A DNA stretch of 64,000 bases from Rhizobium oryziradicis. GTDB lineage: Bacteria > Pseudomonadota > Alphaproteobacteria > Rhizobiales > Rhizobiaceae. Shown piece after piece: positions 8,273 through 16,712 of this stretch (within the stretch, counting starts at the first letter, position 1; each line of letters begins with the position of its first letter). The position numbers and the translations under genes are program-made. Under the pieces are notes generated by a model, which was not told where the DNA came from, made no database searches, and worked only from the letters and a program-made list of their open reading frames with translations. Location of the stretch: positions 176,844 through 240,843 of the forward strand of contig NZ_MKIM01000021.1 in NCBI RefSeq assembly GCF_001939045.1, read 5' to 3'.

Positions 8273-9223
8273 GTGAACACACATATCCTATCTCTCATTC
8301 TGAGCCGATTGTTCATCACGATCTTAACGTTGATGATCATTTCAGTGATCGTCTTTGTGGCAACAACTTTGCTGCCCGGCGATACCGCGACAATCCTGCT
8401 TGGACAATCGGCAACGCCCGAAGCCATTGCGGGCTTGCGCAAGGCCATGCATCTGGATGAACCCGCTTTCTTCCGGTTTCTGGCCTGGATCCTCGCTTTT
8501 TTGCATGGCGACCTTGGGATTTCCTACGCAAACAATATGCCCATTGCCCAGTTGATTGGCGCACGCCTGCTGAACTCGTTGAAACTGGCCGCTGTGACGA
8601 CAGGTTTTGCCCTGCCGATTTCGCTGTTTCTGGGCATTACGACCGCGATGTTTCGCAGTTCCTGGTATGACAGGACCGTCACCGTTTTTACGATTGGTGT
8701 GATTTCCATTCCGGAATTCATGGTGGCAACCACGGCTGTGCTGATCTTTGCGGTCTATTTGAAATGGCTCCCCGCCTTGTCGCTCACCGGTGATGTGCAC
8801 AGCCTGTGGGGTTTGATGCGAGCCTATGCGATGCCAGTGATCACGCTTACCTGCGTGGTGTCCGCACAAATGATCCGCATGACCCGAGCGGCGGTGATTG
8901 ATGCCCTCGACAGCCCCTATGTGGAAATGGCCTTGCTGAAAGGTGCCTCGCGAAAAAGGCTGGTGCTTTCGCACGCGCTTCCCAATTGCCTTGGCCCCAT
9001 TGCCAATGCGGTGGCATTGTCGCTCTCTTACCTGCTGGGCGGTGTGATCATCATTGAAACCATCTTCAATTATCCGGGCATTGCAAAACTGATGGTCGAT
9101 GCCGTGACAACCCGTGATCTGCCGCTCATTCAGAGCTGCGCGATGATTTTCTGTCTCGCCTATCTTGTGCTTGTCACCATCGCCGATCTGATTGCCATTC
9201 TGTCGAATCCGAGGTTGCGATGA
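8273..9223 (+). CDS. Peptide-type ABC importer permease 1 (DppB-like)
   Basis: A 316-residue inner-membrane permease. It starts with a helix (residues about 8-30) and the family signature PGDTATILLGQSATPE, in which DppB proteins carry PGDP and a large periplasmic loop. The cytoplasmic coupling motif that contacts the ATPase appears as EMALLKGASRKRLVLSHALP (the EAA loop, about residue 225). GTG at 8273 is chosen because AGGAG lies 7 bases upstream; the reading frame is open further upstream without a ribosome site. It overlaps the next permease gene by 4 bases. Confidence 0.92.
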   Translation: MNTHILSLILSRLFITILTLMIISVIVFVATTLLPGDTATILLGQSATPEAIAGLRKAMHLDEPAFFRFLAWILAFLHGDLGISYANNMPIAQLIGARLLNSLKLAAVTTGFALPISLFLGITTAMFRSSWYDRTVTVFTIGVISIPEFMVATTAVLIFAVYLKWLPALSLTGDVHSLWGLMRAYAMPVITLTCVVSAQMIRMTRAAVIDALDSPYVEMALLKGASRKRLVLSHALPNCLGPIANAVALSLSYLLGGVIIIETIFNYPGIAKLMVDAVTTRDLPLIQSCAMIFCLAYLVLVTIADLIAILSNPRLR

Positions 9224-10068
9224 CCGCCAAGACCACAAGCACTACCCAACAAAGGCCGCGCTACCGTATCAAGGCGACGGGCATGTTGGGCCTGTTCATT
9301 ATCCTGTTCTGGCTGGTTATTGCCCTCTTTGGACCGCATATCGCGCCCTATGGCATTGGCGATATCGTCGATCAGGACTATTTTGGCCCGATATCGCGTG
9401 CCTTTTGGCTCGGCTCTGATTATCTGGGCCGCGACATGTTCTCGCGCATTGTCTATGGCGCACGCTATACGCTTGGGATCTCTCTGGCCGCCGCGACCAT
9501 TGCCTGTGCCTGCGGCGTCGTGCTGGGCATGAGTGCCGCCGTTACGGGCGGGTGGTTTGACAGTGTTTTAAGCCGGTTTTTCGATGCAATGAGCTCGATT
9601 CCCAGCAAGCTTTTTGCGCTGGTGGTCGTGTCTGCCGTTGGCTCATCCATTCCCGTTCTGATCGGCATGCTAGCCGTGATCTATATTCCCGGCTCCTATC
9701 GCTTTGCCCGTGCACTGGCCGTCAACATCGCAGCCATGGACTACATCACCATCGCACGCTTGCGCGGTGAAAAAATGCTCCATATCATCACGGCGGAAGT
9801 GTTTCCCAACATTCTTGGCCCGGTGCTGACCGACTTCGGATTGCGGTTTGTTTTCATTGTGCTTTTGCTGTCCGGCATGTCCTTTCTCGGCCTTGGTGTT
9901 CAGCCGCCTGACGCCGATTGGGGCGGACTGGTGCGCGAAAACATCGACGGTCTGCCATTCGCAGCGCCAGCCGTGATTGTGCCCTGTCTTGCCATTGCCA
10001 GCCTCACCATCGCCATCAATCTTTTCATCGACAATCTTCCTGTCAAAATACGGGATCGGAGCGCGTAA
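9220..10068 (+). CDS. Peptide-type ABC importer permease 2 (DppC-like)
   Basis: A 282-residue permease with a first helix at about 20-45, an extracellular loop containing FWLGSDYLGRDMFSRIVYGA, the standard DppC motif (LGTDxLGRDxLSRLxxGAR), and a coupling loop YITIARLRGEKMLHI. The ATG overlaps the previous stop codon as ATGA, so translation is coupled. The protein pairs with the DppB-like subunit to form the channel. The following ATPase gene begins immediately after the TAA. Confidence 0.92.
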   Translation: MTAKTTSTTQQRPRYRIKATGMLGLFIILFWLVIALFGPHIAPYGIGDIVDQDYFGPISRAFWLGSDYLGRDMFSRIVYGARYTLGISLAAATIACACGVVLGMSAAVTGGWFDSVLSRFFDAMSSIPSKLFALVVVSAVGSSIPVLIGMLAVIYIPGSYRFARALAVNIAAMDYITIARLRGEKMLHIITAEVFPNILGPVLTDFGLRFVFIVLLLSGMSFLGLGVQPPDADWGGLVRENIDGLPFAAPAVIVPCLAIASLTIAINLFIDNLPVKIRDRSA

Positions 10069-11715
10069 ATGGCCAATCCTGTTGAAATTCGCGGCCTGAA
10101 AGTCGAGGCAAAAACCGATGCCAACCGCCGGATCGAAATCGTCAAGGGCATTGATCTCGACATTGCCCCCGGCGAAATCCTCGCCCTGATTGGAGAGAGC
10201 GGATCGGGCAAGACCACCATTGCCCTCACCCTTATGGGCCACACCCGCACCGGCTGCACCATTTCCGCAGGCTCCGTGATGGTCGATGGGCAAGATGTAG
10301 TATCCATGACGGAGCGTGAGCGCGCCAAGCTGCGCGGAGCCGTGGTGAGCTACGTGCCGCAATCGGCTGCCTTGGCCTTCAATCCCTCAAAAACCATCAT
10401 GGATCAGGTGATTGAGGTGACACAGATCCACGCGATCATGCCCGCTCAGGACGCGCGGCAAAAGGCAATTGAGCTGTTTCGCGCCCTGTCCCTGCCCAAT
10501 CCGGACACGATCGGCGAGCGATATCCCCACCAGGTCTCCGGCGGGCAGTTGCAGCGGCTTGCGGCGGCCATGGCTTTGATTGCCAATCCGAAAGTGGTTA
10601 TTTTTGACGAGCCCACCACCGCACTGGATGTGACAACCCAGATCGAAGTGCTTCGCGCCTTCAAGGATGTGATGCGGCGCGCTGGTGCCGCCGCAATCTA
10701 TGTGTCGCACGATCTTGCCGTGGTTGCGCAACTGGCTGATCGGATTGCCGTGCTGCGCAATGGGGCGGTTCAGGAAATTGGCGACACGGTGCAGATTCTG
10801 GAACGGGCGCAGCATCCCTATACCCGCGAACTGATTGCCGCCTTTGAGCCGCATCGCGCTCCTATGGTGTTGGGCAACATAGACCAGCAGAGGCCGTTGC
10901 TGGAAGTTGAAAATGTGGTGGCGGGCTACGGTCGATCAGCAATTGGCAATTCCTTGCTGGTGAAAGCTGTCGATCATGTCAGCCTCAAGCTTTATCGGGG
11001 CCGCAATCTCGGCATTGTTGGCGAGTCCGGCTGCGGAAAATCAACGCTTGCCCGGACCATTTCCGGAATTTTACCGGCAGCCGAGGGCAATATCATTTTC
11101 GATGGCCGCGAGCTTGGCGCGGGCTACAAGGAACGGACCGCGCAGCAAAAGCGGGAAATGCAGATTGTGTTTCAATATGCGGATGCGGCCCTCAACCCCT
11201 CCAAGACCATTGATGACATTCTGGGACGACCTCTGGCCTTTTACCATGGCCTGAAGGGCGAGGCGCAATCCAAAAGAATCAACGGCCTTCTTGATATGGT
11301 TCAACTGCCCACCAGCGTGCGCGGTCGCAGACCAAGTGAATTGTCCGGCGGACAAAAACAGCGCGTCAACTTTGCCCGTGCGCTGGCCGCCGAGCCCAAA
11401 TTGATCATCTGCGACGAGGTCACCTCGGCGCTTGATACCGTGGTTGTCGCCGCTGTGATTGATCTCTTGCGCGAACTCCAGCAGGAACTGGGCTTGTCCT
11501 ACATTTTCATCAGCCATGATTTGTCTGTGGTGCAGGCCATATGCGACAAGGTTATCGTGATGTATCGTGGCAAGGCCGTCGAAGAACTGGCCGTGGAAAC
11601 CATGACTGAGCCTTCGCACCCCTACTCGCAGCTGTTGTTCTCATCGGTTCCAAAGCTGGATCCGCATTGGCTGGATAGCCTTCCAGCAGAGCGGCCCGCA
11701 TTCCACGGCCAATAA
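10069..11715 (+). CDS. Fused double ABC ATPase (DppD-DppF type)
   Basis: A 548-residue ATPase with two complete nucleotide-binding domains in one chain. The first half has Walker A GESGSGKTT (about residue 44), signature VSGGQLQR and Walker [13 protein letters not shown]. The second has GESGCGKST (about 320), LSGGQKQRV and LIICDEVTSALD. The pair powers peptide/opine uptake. Fusion of DppD and DppF is common in rhizobial importers and is not a frameshift artefact. The start directly abuts the permease stop (TAAATG). It ends the operon, convergent with the LysR gene. Confidence 0.93.
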   Translation: MANPVEIRGLKVEAKTDANRRIEIVKGIDLDIAPGEILALIGESGSGKTTIALTLMGHTRTGCTISAGSVMVDGQDVVSMTERERAKLRGAVVSYVPQSAALAFNPSKTIMDQVIEVTQIHAIMPAQDARQKAIELFRALSLPNPDTIGERYPHQVSGGQLQRLAAAMALIANPKVVIFDEPTTALDVTTQIEVLRAFKDVMRRAGAAAIYVSHDLAVVAQLADRIAVLRNGAVQEIGDTVQILERAQHPYTRELIAAFEPHRAPMVLGNIDQQRPLLEVENVVAGYGRSAIGNSLLVKAVDHVSLKLYRGRNLGIVGESGCGKSTLARTISGILPAAEGNIIFDGRELGAGYKERTAQQKREMQIVFQYADAALNPSKTIDDILGRPLAFYHGLKGEAQSKRINGLLDMVQLPTSVRGRRPSELSGGQKQRVNFARALAAEPKLIICDEVTSALDTVVVAAVIDLLRELQQELGLSYIFISHDLSVVQAICDKVIVMYRGKAVEELAVETMTEPSHPYSQLLFSSVPKLDPHWLDSLPAERPAFHGQ

Positions 11716-11736
11716 CCGAGCACCGGCTCCAACACG

Positions 11737-12648
11737 TTACCGTGCTGCTGCCGGCTCGGCCCAAGTGCCAATCAGCATGCTCATAAACCGTTCCGCCGCC
11801 GGAGACAGTGTTCCTCCGCGACGCCGCACGATACCGATGGTGCGCGAAATCTCGGGATTGCGAATAGGTCGCGTGACAAGGAACGGATGATCCTCCTGCG
11901 GCGTGGCAAGTTTTGGCAAAACGGAAATCCCCAATCCTGCCTCCACTAAGCCTAAGGATGTCGAGAGATGCGTCACTTCAAAGGACCATCGCAACTTGAG
12001 ATTGGATTTGGCAAGAGCCGCGTCGAGCAGGGTTCGATTGCCGCTTGAGCGGTGCACTGTGATCAGCTGATAGGGTGCAAGATCACCCCACTGAATTTCA
12101 CTCTTGGCGGCCAGAGGGTGATCCTTGCGTGCCGCCAAAACAAACGGATCTTCGATCAGCCGTTCAAACATCAGATCCGGATCTGAAAACCCCATGATAT
12201 TGATGCCGAATTCAACTTCGCCACGGGCAACGGCCTGAAGGCCGTCAGTGGCGGGCAAATCCAGAATACGGAACCGGATATTGGGATATTCGAGGCTGAA
12301 CTGCTTGATAACCTTCGGTAAAAAATAAAAGGCGGCGGTGGGCAAGCAGGCGATGGTCACCAGGCCGCTGCGCTGCGATCCAACATCACGAACCGAAAAC
12401 AGCGACGTGTCGAACTCCTCCAGCATGCGCCGAACCAGAGGGATCAACTCGGCCCCAAGAGCCGTTGTTGAAACATGACGCGTGGTGCGTTCCAGCAGCG
12501 GCGCACCAATGGCCAGTTCCAGCTTTTGAATACGCCTGCTGAGCGCCGGTTGCGACAGATTCAGCGCATCAGCCGCCCGGTGAAAATTTTCCAACTCAAC
12601 CACTGAGAGAAAAGCACGAAGGTCAAGGATTTCGCAATTAATGCTCAT
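11737..12648 (-). CDS. LysR-family transcriptional regulator, divergent from the prpF-like gene
   Basis: A 303-residue LysR regulator. The N-terminal helix-turn-helix is AFLSVVELENFHRAADALNL then SQPALSRRIQKLE (residues about 12-45). An effector domain follows from about 92. It is divergent from the tautomerase-like gene with a 110-base gap, so it probably controls that gene and the ABC importer after it. The substrate of the pathway would be the likely inducer. Confidence 0.9.
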   Translation of the reverse strand: MSINCEILDLRAFLSVVELENFHRAADALNLSQPALSRRIQKLELAIGAPLLERTTRHVSTTALGAELIPLVRRMLEEFDTSLFSVRDVGSQRSGLVTIACLPTAAFYFLPKVIKQFSLEYPNIRFRILDLPATDGLQAVARGEVEFGINIMGFSDPDLMFERLIEDPFVLAARKDHPLAAKSEIQWGDLAPYQLITVHRSSGNRTLLDAALAKSNLKLRWSFEVTHLSTSLGLVEAGLGISVLPKLATPQEDHPFLVTRPIRNPEISRTIGIVRRRGGTLSPAAERFMSMLIGTWAEPAAAR

Positions 12649-12758
12649 AACGCATCATTCCATCTGAAATTTGCATTTTACATATCAATCATTTTGCCGC
12701 TAATTGCAACAAATAACCGAATTGATATCAAAATCACATCAGTATTTGGCAGGCACTC
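12649..12758. promoter_or_regulatory. Divergent promoter region with inverted repeat, candidate LysR operators
   Basis: AT-rich gap containing the inverted pair ATATCAAT (12682-12689) and ATTGATAT (12721-12728), 31 bases apart. LysR tetramers bind two such sites across divergent promoters. Assignment is by position and symmetry only. Confidence 0.35.
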
Positions 12759-13841
12759 ATGAACGATCTGATCTCCATACCTTGTGTTCTGATGCGCGGC
12801 GGCACGTCTAAGGGACCATTTTTTCTCGCATCCGACCTGCCTGCCTCTCCACAAGAGCGTGACCATATCCTGCTATCGGTGATGGGCTCTGGCCATCCTT
12901 TGCAAATCGACGGCATTGGCGGTGGCAACCCTGTCACCAGCAAGGTTGCCATTGTCGGCCCCGCAACTGTGGAAGGCGCTGATGTTGACTATCTCTTTGC
13001 CCAGGTCCGTGTCGATCAACAGATGGTTGATACCTCGCCCAATTGCGGCAACATGCTGGCCGCCGTTGGCCCATTTGCCATTGAGGCCGGTCTTGTGGCG
13101 TCATGCGGTGCCATGACGCGGGTGCGCATTCACAACGTCAACACCGGCAAGCTGATTGAGGCCCAAGTGCCAACGCCGCACGGTGATGTCGCCTACCTGG
13201 GGGACGCGTCCATTGACGGTGTTCCCGGCCATGCGGCACCGATTGCGCTGGCATTTCTGGATGCCGCTGGTGCGCGAACGGGAAAGCTGTTTCCAACCGG
13301 CAACCCACGGGACACGATCGACGGAATTGACGTGACCTGCATCGATTGCGCCATGCCGATGATGGTTCTCGAGGCGAGCGCCATGGGCGTTAGCGGCTAT
13401 GAAAGTGCCAGCGAACTCAATGCCAACGCAGACCTGCTCGCGCGCATTGAAGCCCTTCGGCTGGAAGCCGGACGGCGGATGGGCATGGGCGACGTCAGCA
13501 ATCAGGTGACGCCCAAGCCCGTGCTGATTGCCAAGCCCAAAGCTGGCGGCGATCTCAACGTTCGCTATTTCATGCCGCATCAATGCCATCCATCGCTGGC
13601 GACAACCGGAGCCGTTGGCATTGCCACAGCCTGCGTAACACCGGATACGGTCGCTTTTCAATTGATTGGCGGTCGTGAACCACCGGCCCTTCTCGCGCTT
13701 GAGCATCCCAGTGGTCGCCTCAATGTGAAGCTTGAAACCCGCGACGGCAAGATGATTGCCGGCATTTTGCGCACTGCGCGCCGCCTGTTTGAAGGCAGAG
13801 TTTTTGCCAAACCTTTTGCGCAGGTGGATCGCGCAGCTTAA
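12759..13841 (+). CDS. PrpF-family isomerase, 4-oxalomesaconate tautomerase-like
   Basis: A 360-residue protein with the PrpF/GalD pattern: CVLMRGGTSKGPFF near the start, IDGIGGGNPVTSKVA (about 50-65) and the catalytic-cysteine region DTSPNCGNMLAAVGPFA (about 90-106). The fold resembles diaminopimelate epimerase. Known members tautomerise 4-oxalomesaconate (gallate/protocatechuate 4,5-cleavage) or isomerise aconitates in the methylcitrate cycle. Neither pathway's other genes are nearby, so the substrate is unknown. An importer gene set follows within 45 bases, which suggests the imported compound is a related unsaturated di- or tricarboxylate. Confidence 0.82.
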   Translation: MNDLISIPCVLMRGGTSKGPFFLASDLPASPQERDHILLSVMGSGHPLQIDGIGGGNPVTSKVAIVGPATVEGADVDYLFAQVRVDQQMVDTSPNCGNMLAAVGPFAIEAGLVASCGAMTRVRIHNVNTGKLIEAQVPTPHGDVAYLGDASIDGVPGHAAPIALAFLDAAGARTGKLFPTGNPRDTIDGIDVTCIDCAMPMMVLEASAMGVSGYESASELNANADLLARIEALRLEAGRRMGMGDVSNQVTPKPVLIAKPKAGGDLNVRYFMPHQCHPSLATTGAVGIATACVTPDTVAFQLIGGREPPALLALEHPSGRLNVKLETRDGKMIAGILRTARRLFEGRVFAKPFAQVDRAA

Positions 13842-13886
13842 TTTGAAGTGGTTGCCGGGAGGGCACCACATAATATGGAGGAATAC

Positions 13887-14885
13887 ATGCGTAAATTGAT
13901 GCTCGCCCTAGCAGCCACAGTGGCTTTTGCAGCAGCAGCCCATGCCGAGCCGGTCCGCATCAGTGTCGGGTCTTACAATCTCAACAACCTGCCTTTTCCT
14001 GTGGCGGCGGGTCTTGGCCTCTATAAAAAACAAGGCTTGGATGTCACGGTTGAGAATTTTGCCTCAGGCGGCTCAAAAACCCTTCAGGCTCTCGTTGCCG
14101 GTTCAACCGACATCGCCGTTGGCTTCTATGACCACACCATCCAGATGCAATCGCAGAACAAGTCTGTGGTCGGCTTTGTCGAACTTGCCCGCAACTCCGG
14201 CCTTGTGCTGGCAGGGGGCAAGAATGCAACCTTCGATCCGGCAAAGCCTGAAACCATCAAGGGTGCGAAGATCGGCATCACTGCGCCAGGTTCGTCATCC
14301 GATTTCTTTGTGCGCTATTACCTGCAGCGCCATAAGATTCCAGCCGACTCTGTCTCGCTGATTGGCGTTGGCTCTGGCTCGGCAGCCGTTGCCGCTCTTG
14401 AACAAGGCAAGGTTGATCTCCTCGTGAATTACGATCCGGCGGCGACCTTCATTGTCGCCAAGGGCGTCGGCAAGATCCTCATTGATGCCCGCAGCGATGA
14501 AGGTGCCAAGGAAATCTACGGCGGCATTTATCCGACCTCGGTGCTCTATGCCACCCAGAGCTACATCGATGCCAACCCGGAAACCATCCAAAAAGTCACC
14601 AACGCCACCGTTGAGGCGCTGAAATGGATGAACACCCATACGGCCGAGGAAATTGTCGCAACCCTGCCCGCCGAGTTCATCTCCGGCGACAAGGAAACCT
14701 ACACACAGGCTGTCACCAACGCCAAGGCGATTTTCTCCACTGATGGCAAGTTCAACACCACCGACATCGAAACCCCATTGGCTGTGCTGAAGAGCTTCAA
14801 TGAAAAAGTCGCCGCCAAGACTATTGATTTGAGCAAGACATACACGAACACGTTCGTCGATAAGGCACAGGCCCTAGCGAACTGA
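13887..14885 (+). CDS. ABC importer substrate-binding protein, NMT1/SsuA/TauA family
   Basis: A 332-residue periplasmic binding protein with a cleavable signal peptide (MRKLMLALAAT, then hydrophobic residues to AAHA-EP). The mature protein contains FPVAAGLGLYKKQGLDV and GSTDIAVGFYDHTIQMQ, typical of binding proteins for nitrate, taurine, alkanesulfonates and thiamine precursors. GGAGG lies 5 bases before the ATG at 13887. It forms an operon with the ATPase and permease that follow, and with the tautomerase-like gene before it. The ligand is unknown; the isomerase suggests a carboxylate. Confidence 0.9.
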   Translation: MRKLMLALAATVAFAAAAHAEPVRISVGSYNLNNLPFPVAAGLGLYKKQGLDVTVENFASGGSKTLQALVAGSTDIAVGFYDHTIQMQSQNKSVVGFVELARNSGLVLAGGKNATFDPAKPETIKGAKIGITAPGSSSDFFVRYYLQRHKIPADSVSLIGVGSGSAAVAALEQGKVDLLVNYDPAATFIVAKGVGKILIDARSDEGAKEIYGGIYPTSVLYATQSYIDANPETIQKVTNATVEALKWMNTHTAEEIVATLPAEFISGDKETYTQAVTNAKAIFSTDGKFNTTDIETPLAVLKSFNEKVAAKTIDLSKTYTNTFVDKAQALAN

Positions 14886-14902
14886 TAAAAAGGGAGGAGG
14901 CC

Positions 14903-15733
14903 ATGGCTTTGGCTGCCGTAAAATCATCAACGCTGAGCGTTGAGCCGAATAAACCGAAAGCGATGGTGTCCATCGATGCGGTCACCATGTCCTTCGGTGC
15001 CTATGTGGCCGTGCAGGATGTCAATCTCACCGTTGCGGATGGCGAATTTCTCGCCATCGTCGGCCCAACGGGCTGCGGCAAGAGCACCATCCTGAATGCC
15101 ATTGCCGGGCTTCTCAAGCCGGCCAAGGGTGCAGTGACCATCGACGGCACGCAAGTGTCGGGTGTTCAAAACGACATCGGCTACCTGTTTCAGCAGGATG
15201 CGCTGTTGCCTTGGAAAACCGCTATCGAAAATGTCGAGCTTGGCTTGATGTTTCGCGGCGTCGGCACCGAAGAGCGGCGTGAAAAATCCATGACCTGGCT
15301 TGCCAAGGTCGGGCTTCGCGGGTTTGAGCAACGCTATCCGCACCAGCTCTCCGGCGGCCAACGCAAGCGCGTGCAGATGGCACAAGCGCTGATCACCGGC
15401 CCTAAGGTCATTCTGATGGACGAGCCGTTCTCGGCCCTCGACATCCACACCCGCCACCTAATGCAGAACGAACTTCTGCGTCTGTGGCAGGAAGAACGCC
15501 GCGCCGTGGTGATGATTACTCATGACCTCGAAGAGGCCATCGCATTGGGCGACCGCGTCGCCATTTTGGCAGCCGGTCCACGCTCACGGGTCATCGAGAG
15601 CTTCCCGGTTGATCTGGAGCGGCCGCGCGATGTGGCTGAAATCAAACTCGATCCACGCTTCATGGATCTCTATCGCAACATCTGGGCGTCGCTGCGCGGC
15701 GAAGTGGAGAAAAGCTATGAACACCGCGACTGA
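14903..15733 (+). CDS. ABC importer ATPase, SsuB/TauB type
   Basis: A 276-residue nucleotide-binding protein with Walker A GPTGCGKST (about residue 54), Q-loop LFQQDALLPWKT, signature LSGGQRKRVQMAQAL and Walker B VILMDEPFSALD, then the His switch ITHDLEEA. This belongs to the nitrate/sulfonate/taurine importer group. AGGGAGGAGG precedes the ATG. The 3' end overlaps the permease start by 17 bases, so expression is coupled. Confidence 0.93.
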   Translation: MALAAVKSSTLSVEPNKPKAMVSIDAVTMSFGAYVAVQDVNLTVADGEFLAIVGPTGCGKSTILNAIAGLLKPAKGAVTIDGTQVSGVQNDIGYLFQQDALLPWKTAIENVELGLMFRGVGTEERREKSMTWLAKVGLRGFEQRYPHQLSGGQRKRVQMAQALITGPKVILMDEPFSALDIHTRHLMQNELLRLWQEERRAVVMITHDLEEAIALGDRVAILAAGPRSRVIESFPVDLERPRDVAEIKLDPRFMDLYRNIWASLRGEVEKSYEHRD

Positions 15734-16493
15734 ACGCTCAATCCAGCTGGCTTTGCTGGTTTTCATTCTCGGCGGATGGCAATTGGGTGTCAGCGCCGGT
15801 GTCATTGACGTGTTTTTCTTTCCGGCACCGGTCGACATCTTCAAACAGATCATCACCTGGGTCACGGACGTCAATTTCTACCGTCACGTTTCGATCACCC
15901 TGACAGAAACCGTTCTGGGTTATGTCATCGGTACTGGCCTTGGTGTTGCAGCCGGTGTCTGGTTGGGTCTCAGCCGCAGCACGGCGCGTATTCTTGACCC
16001 GTTCATCAAGGGCCTCAACGCCATTCCGCGTGTGGTTTTGGCTCCCATCTTCGTGCTTTGGCTCGGTCTTGGCCTGTGGTCCAAGGTGGCGCTTGCGGTC
16101 ACGCTGGTGTTCTTCATCACCTTCTTCAACGCCATGCAGGGCGTGCGCGAAGTCAATCCGGTGGTGCTTGCCAATGCCAAGATTCTGGGTGCAAAACGCT
16201 CGGACCTTCTGCGGCACGTCTACTTCCCGGCGGCAGCCAGCTGGATCCTGTCATCGCTGCGCACATCTGTCGGCTTTGCCGTGGTTGGTGCCATCATTGG
16301 CGAATATCTCGGCTCTTCTGCAGGCCTTGGCTACCTGATCGCTCAGGCCGAAGGCAATTTCGATGCGGTTGGCGTTTTCGCGGGCATTATCATTCTGGCC
16401 ATCTTCGTTCTGATCATCGACCTCATCCTCGATGTTGTCGAAAACCGTTTGATCAAGTGGCGGCCAAACGCTGCTGACGGTCGGGCAACCTGA
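15717..16493 (+). CDS. ABC importer permease, SsuC/TauC type
   Basis: A 258-residue membrane protein with about six helices. The pattern fits the BPD-type permeases of sulfonate/nitrate importers: VFFFPAPVDIFKQ near the N-terminus, the LNAIPRVVLAPIFVLWLGLG segment, and a coupling loop region VNPVVLANAKILGAKRSDL. ATG at 15717 lies inside the end of the ATPase gene; an upstream extension of the frame lies wholly within the ATPase gene and is not used. It ends the operon and is followed by a strong terminator. Confidence 0.92.
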   Translation: MNTATERSIQLALLVFILGGWQLGVSAGVIDVFFFPAPVDIFKQIITWVTDVNFYRHVSITLTETVLGYVIGTGLGVAAGVWLGLSRSTARILDPFIKGLNAIPRVVLAPIFVLWLGLGLWSKVALAVTLVFFITFFNAMQGVREVNPVVLANAKILGAKRSDLLRHVYFPAAASWILSSLRTSVGFAVVGAIIGEYLGSSAGLGYLIAQAEGNFDAVGVFAGIIILAIFVLIIDLILDVVENRLIKWRPNAADGRAT

Positions 16494-16515
16494 TCCATTC
16501 AGGCAGCACACGCAT

Positions 16516-16548
16516 AAAAATGGCACCTTCGAGGTGCCATTTTTTTTT
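16516..16548 (+). terminator. Rho-independent terminator after the SsuC-type permease
   Basis: Stem ATGGCACCT / AGGTGCCAT with loop TCG (16520-16540), flanked by A5 on the left and T8-T9 on the right. It works in principle on both strands. It isolates the importer operon from the downstream rep genes. Confidence 0.9.
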
Positions 16549-16712
16549 GATCCCTCTGCACTTTTGATGGGTCCGATTGCGCGTCCTTTGTTCCAAGTCC
16601 AGGCCATTTATTGTTTCGTAACTTTAAAATTCTGGACTGCCTACGAGAATCATGCTTTAGCTTTTGTCGGGCGACAGTCGGCAAACCGGCATTTGGCCGC
16701 CAAGAGGGAAAT

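Noticed and set aside
8342..9238. Open frame of 298 codons antisense to the first permease
   Set aside because: The sense frame has a full permease signature; the antisense product is His/Gln/Asn-rich with no domain.
10069..11715. Fused ATPases as a possible frameshift or annotation fusion
   Set aside because: Both halves are complete and in one frame, and a second fused ATPase at 20148-21782 has the same layout; this is a normal architecture in rhizobial importers.
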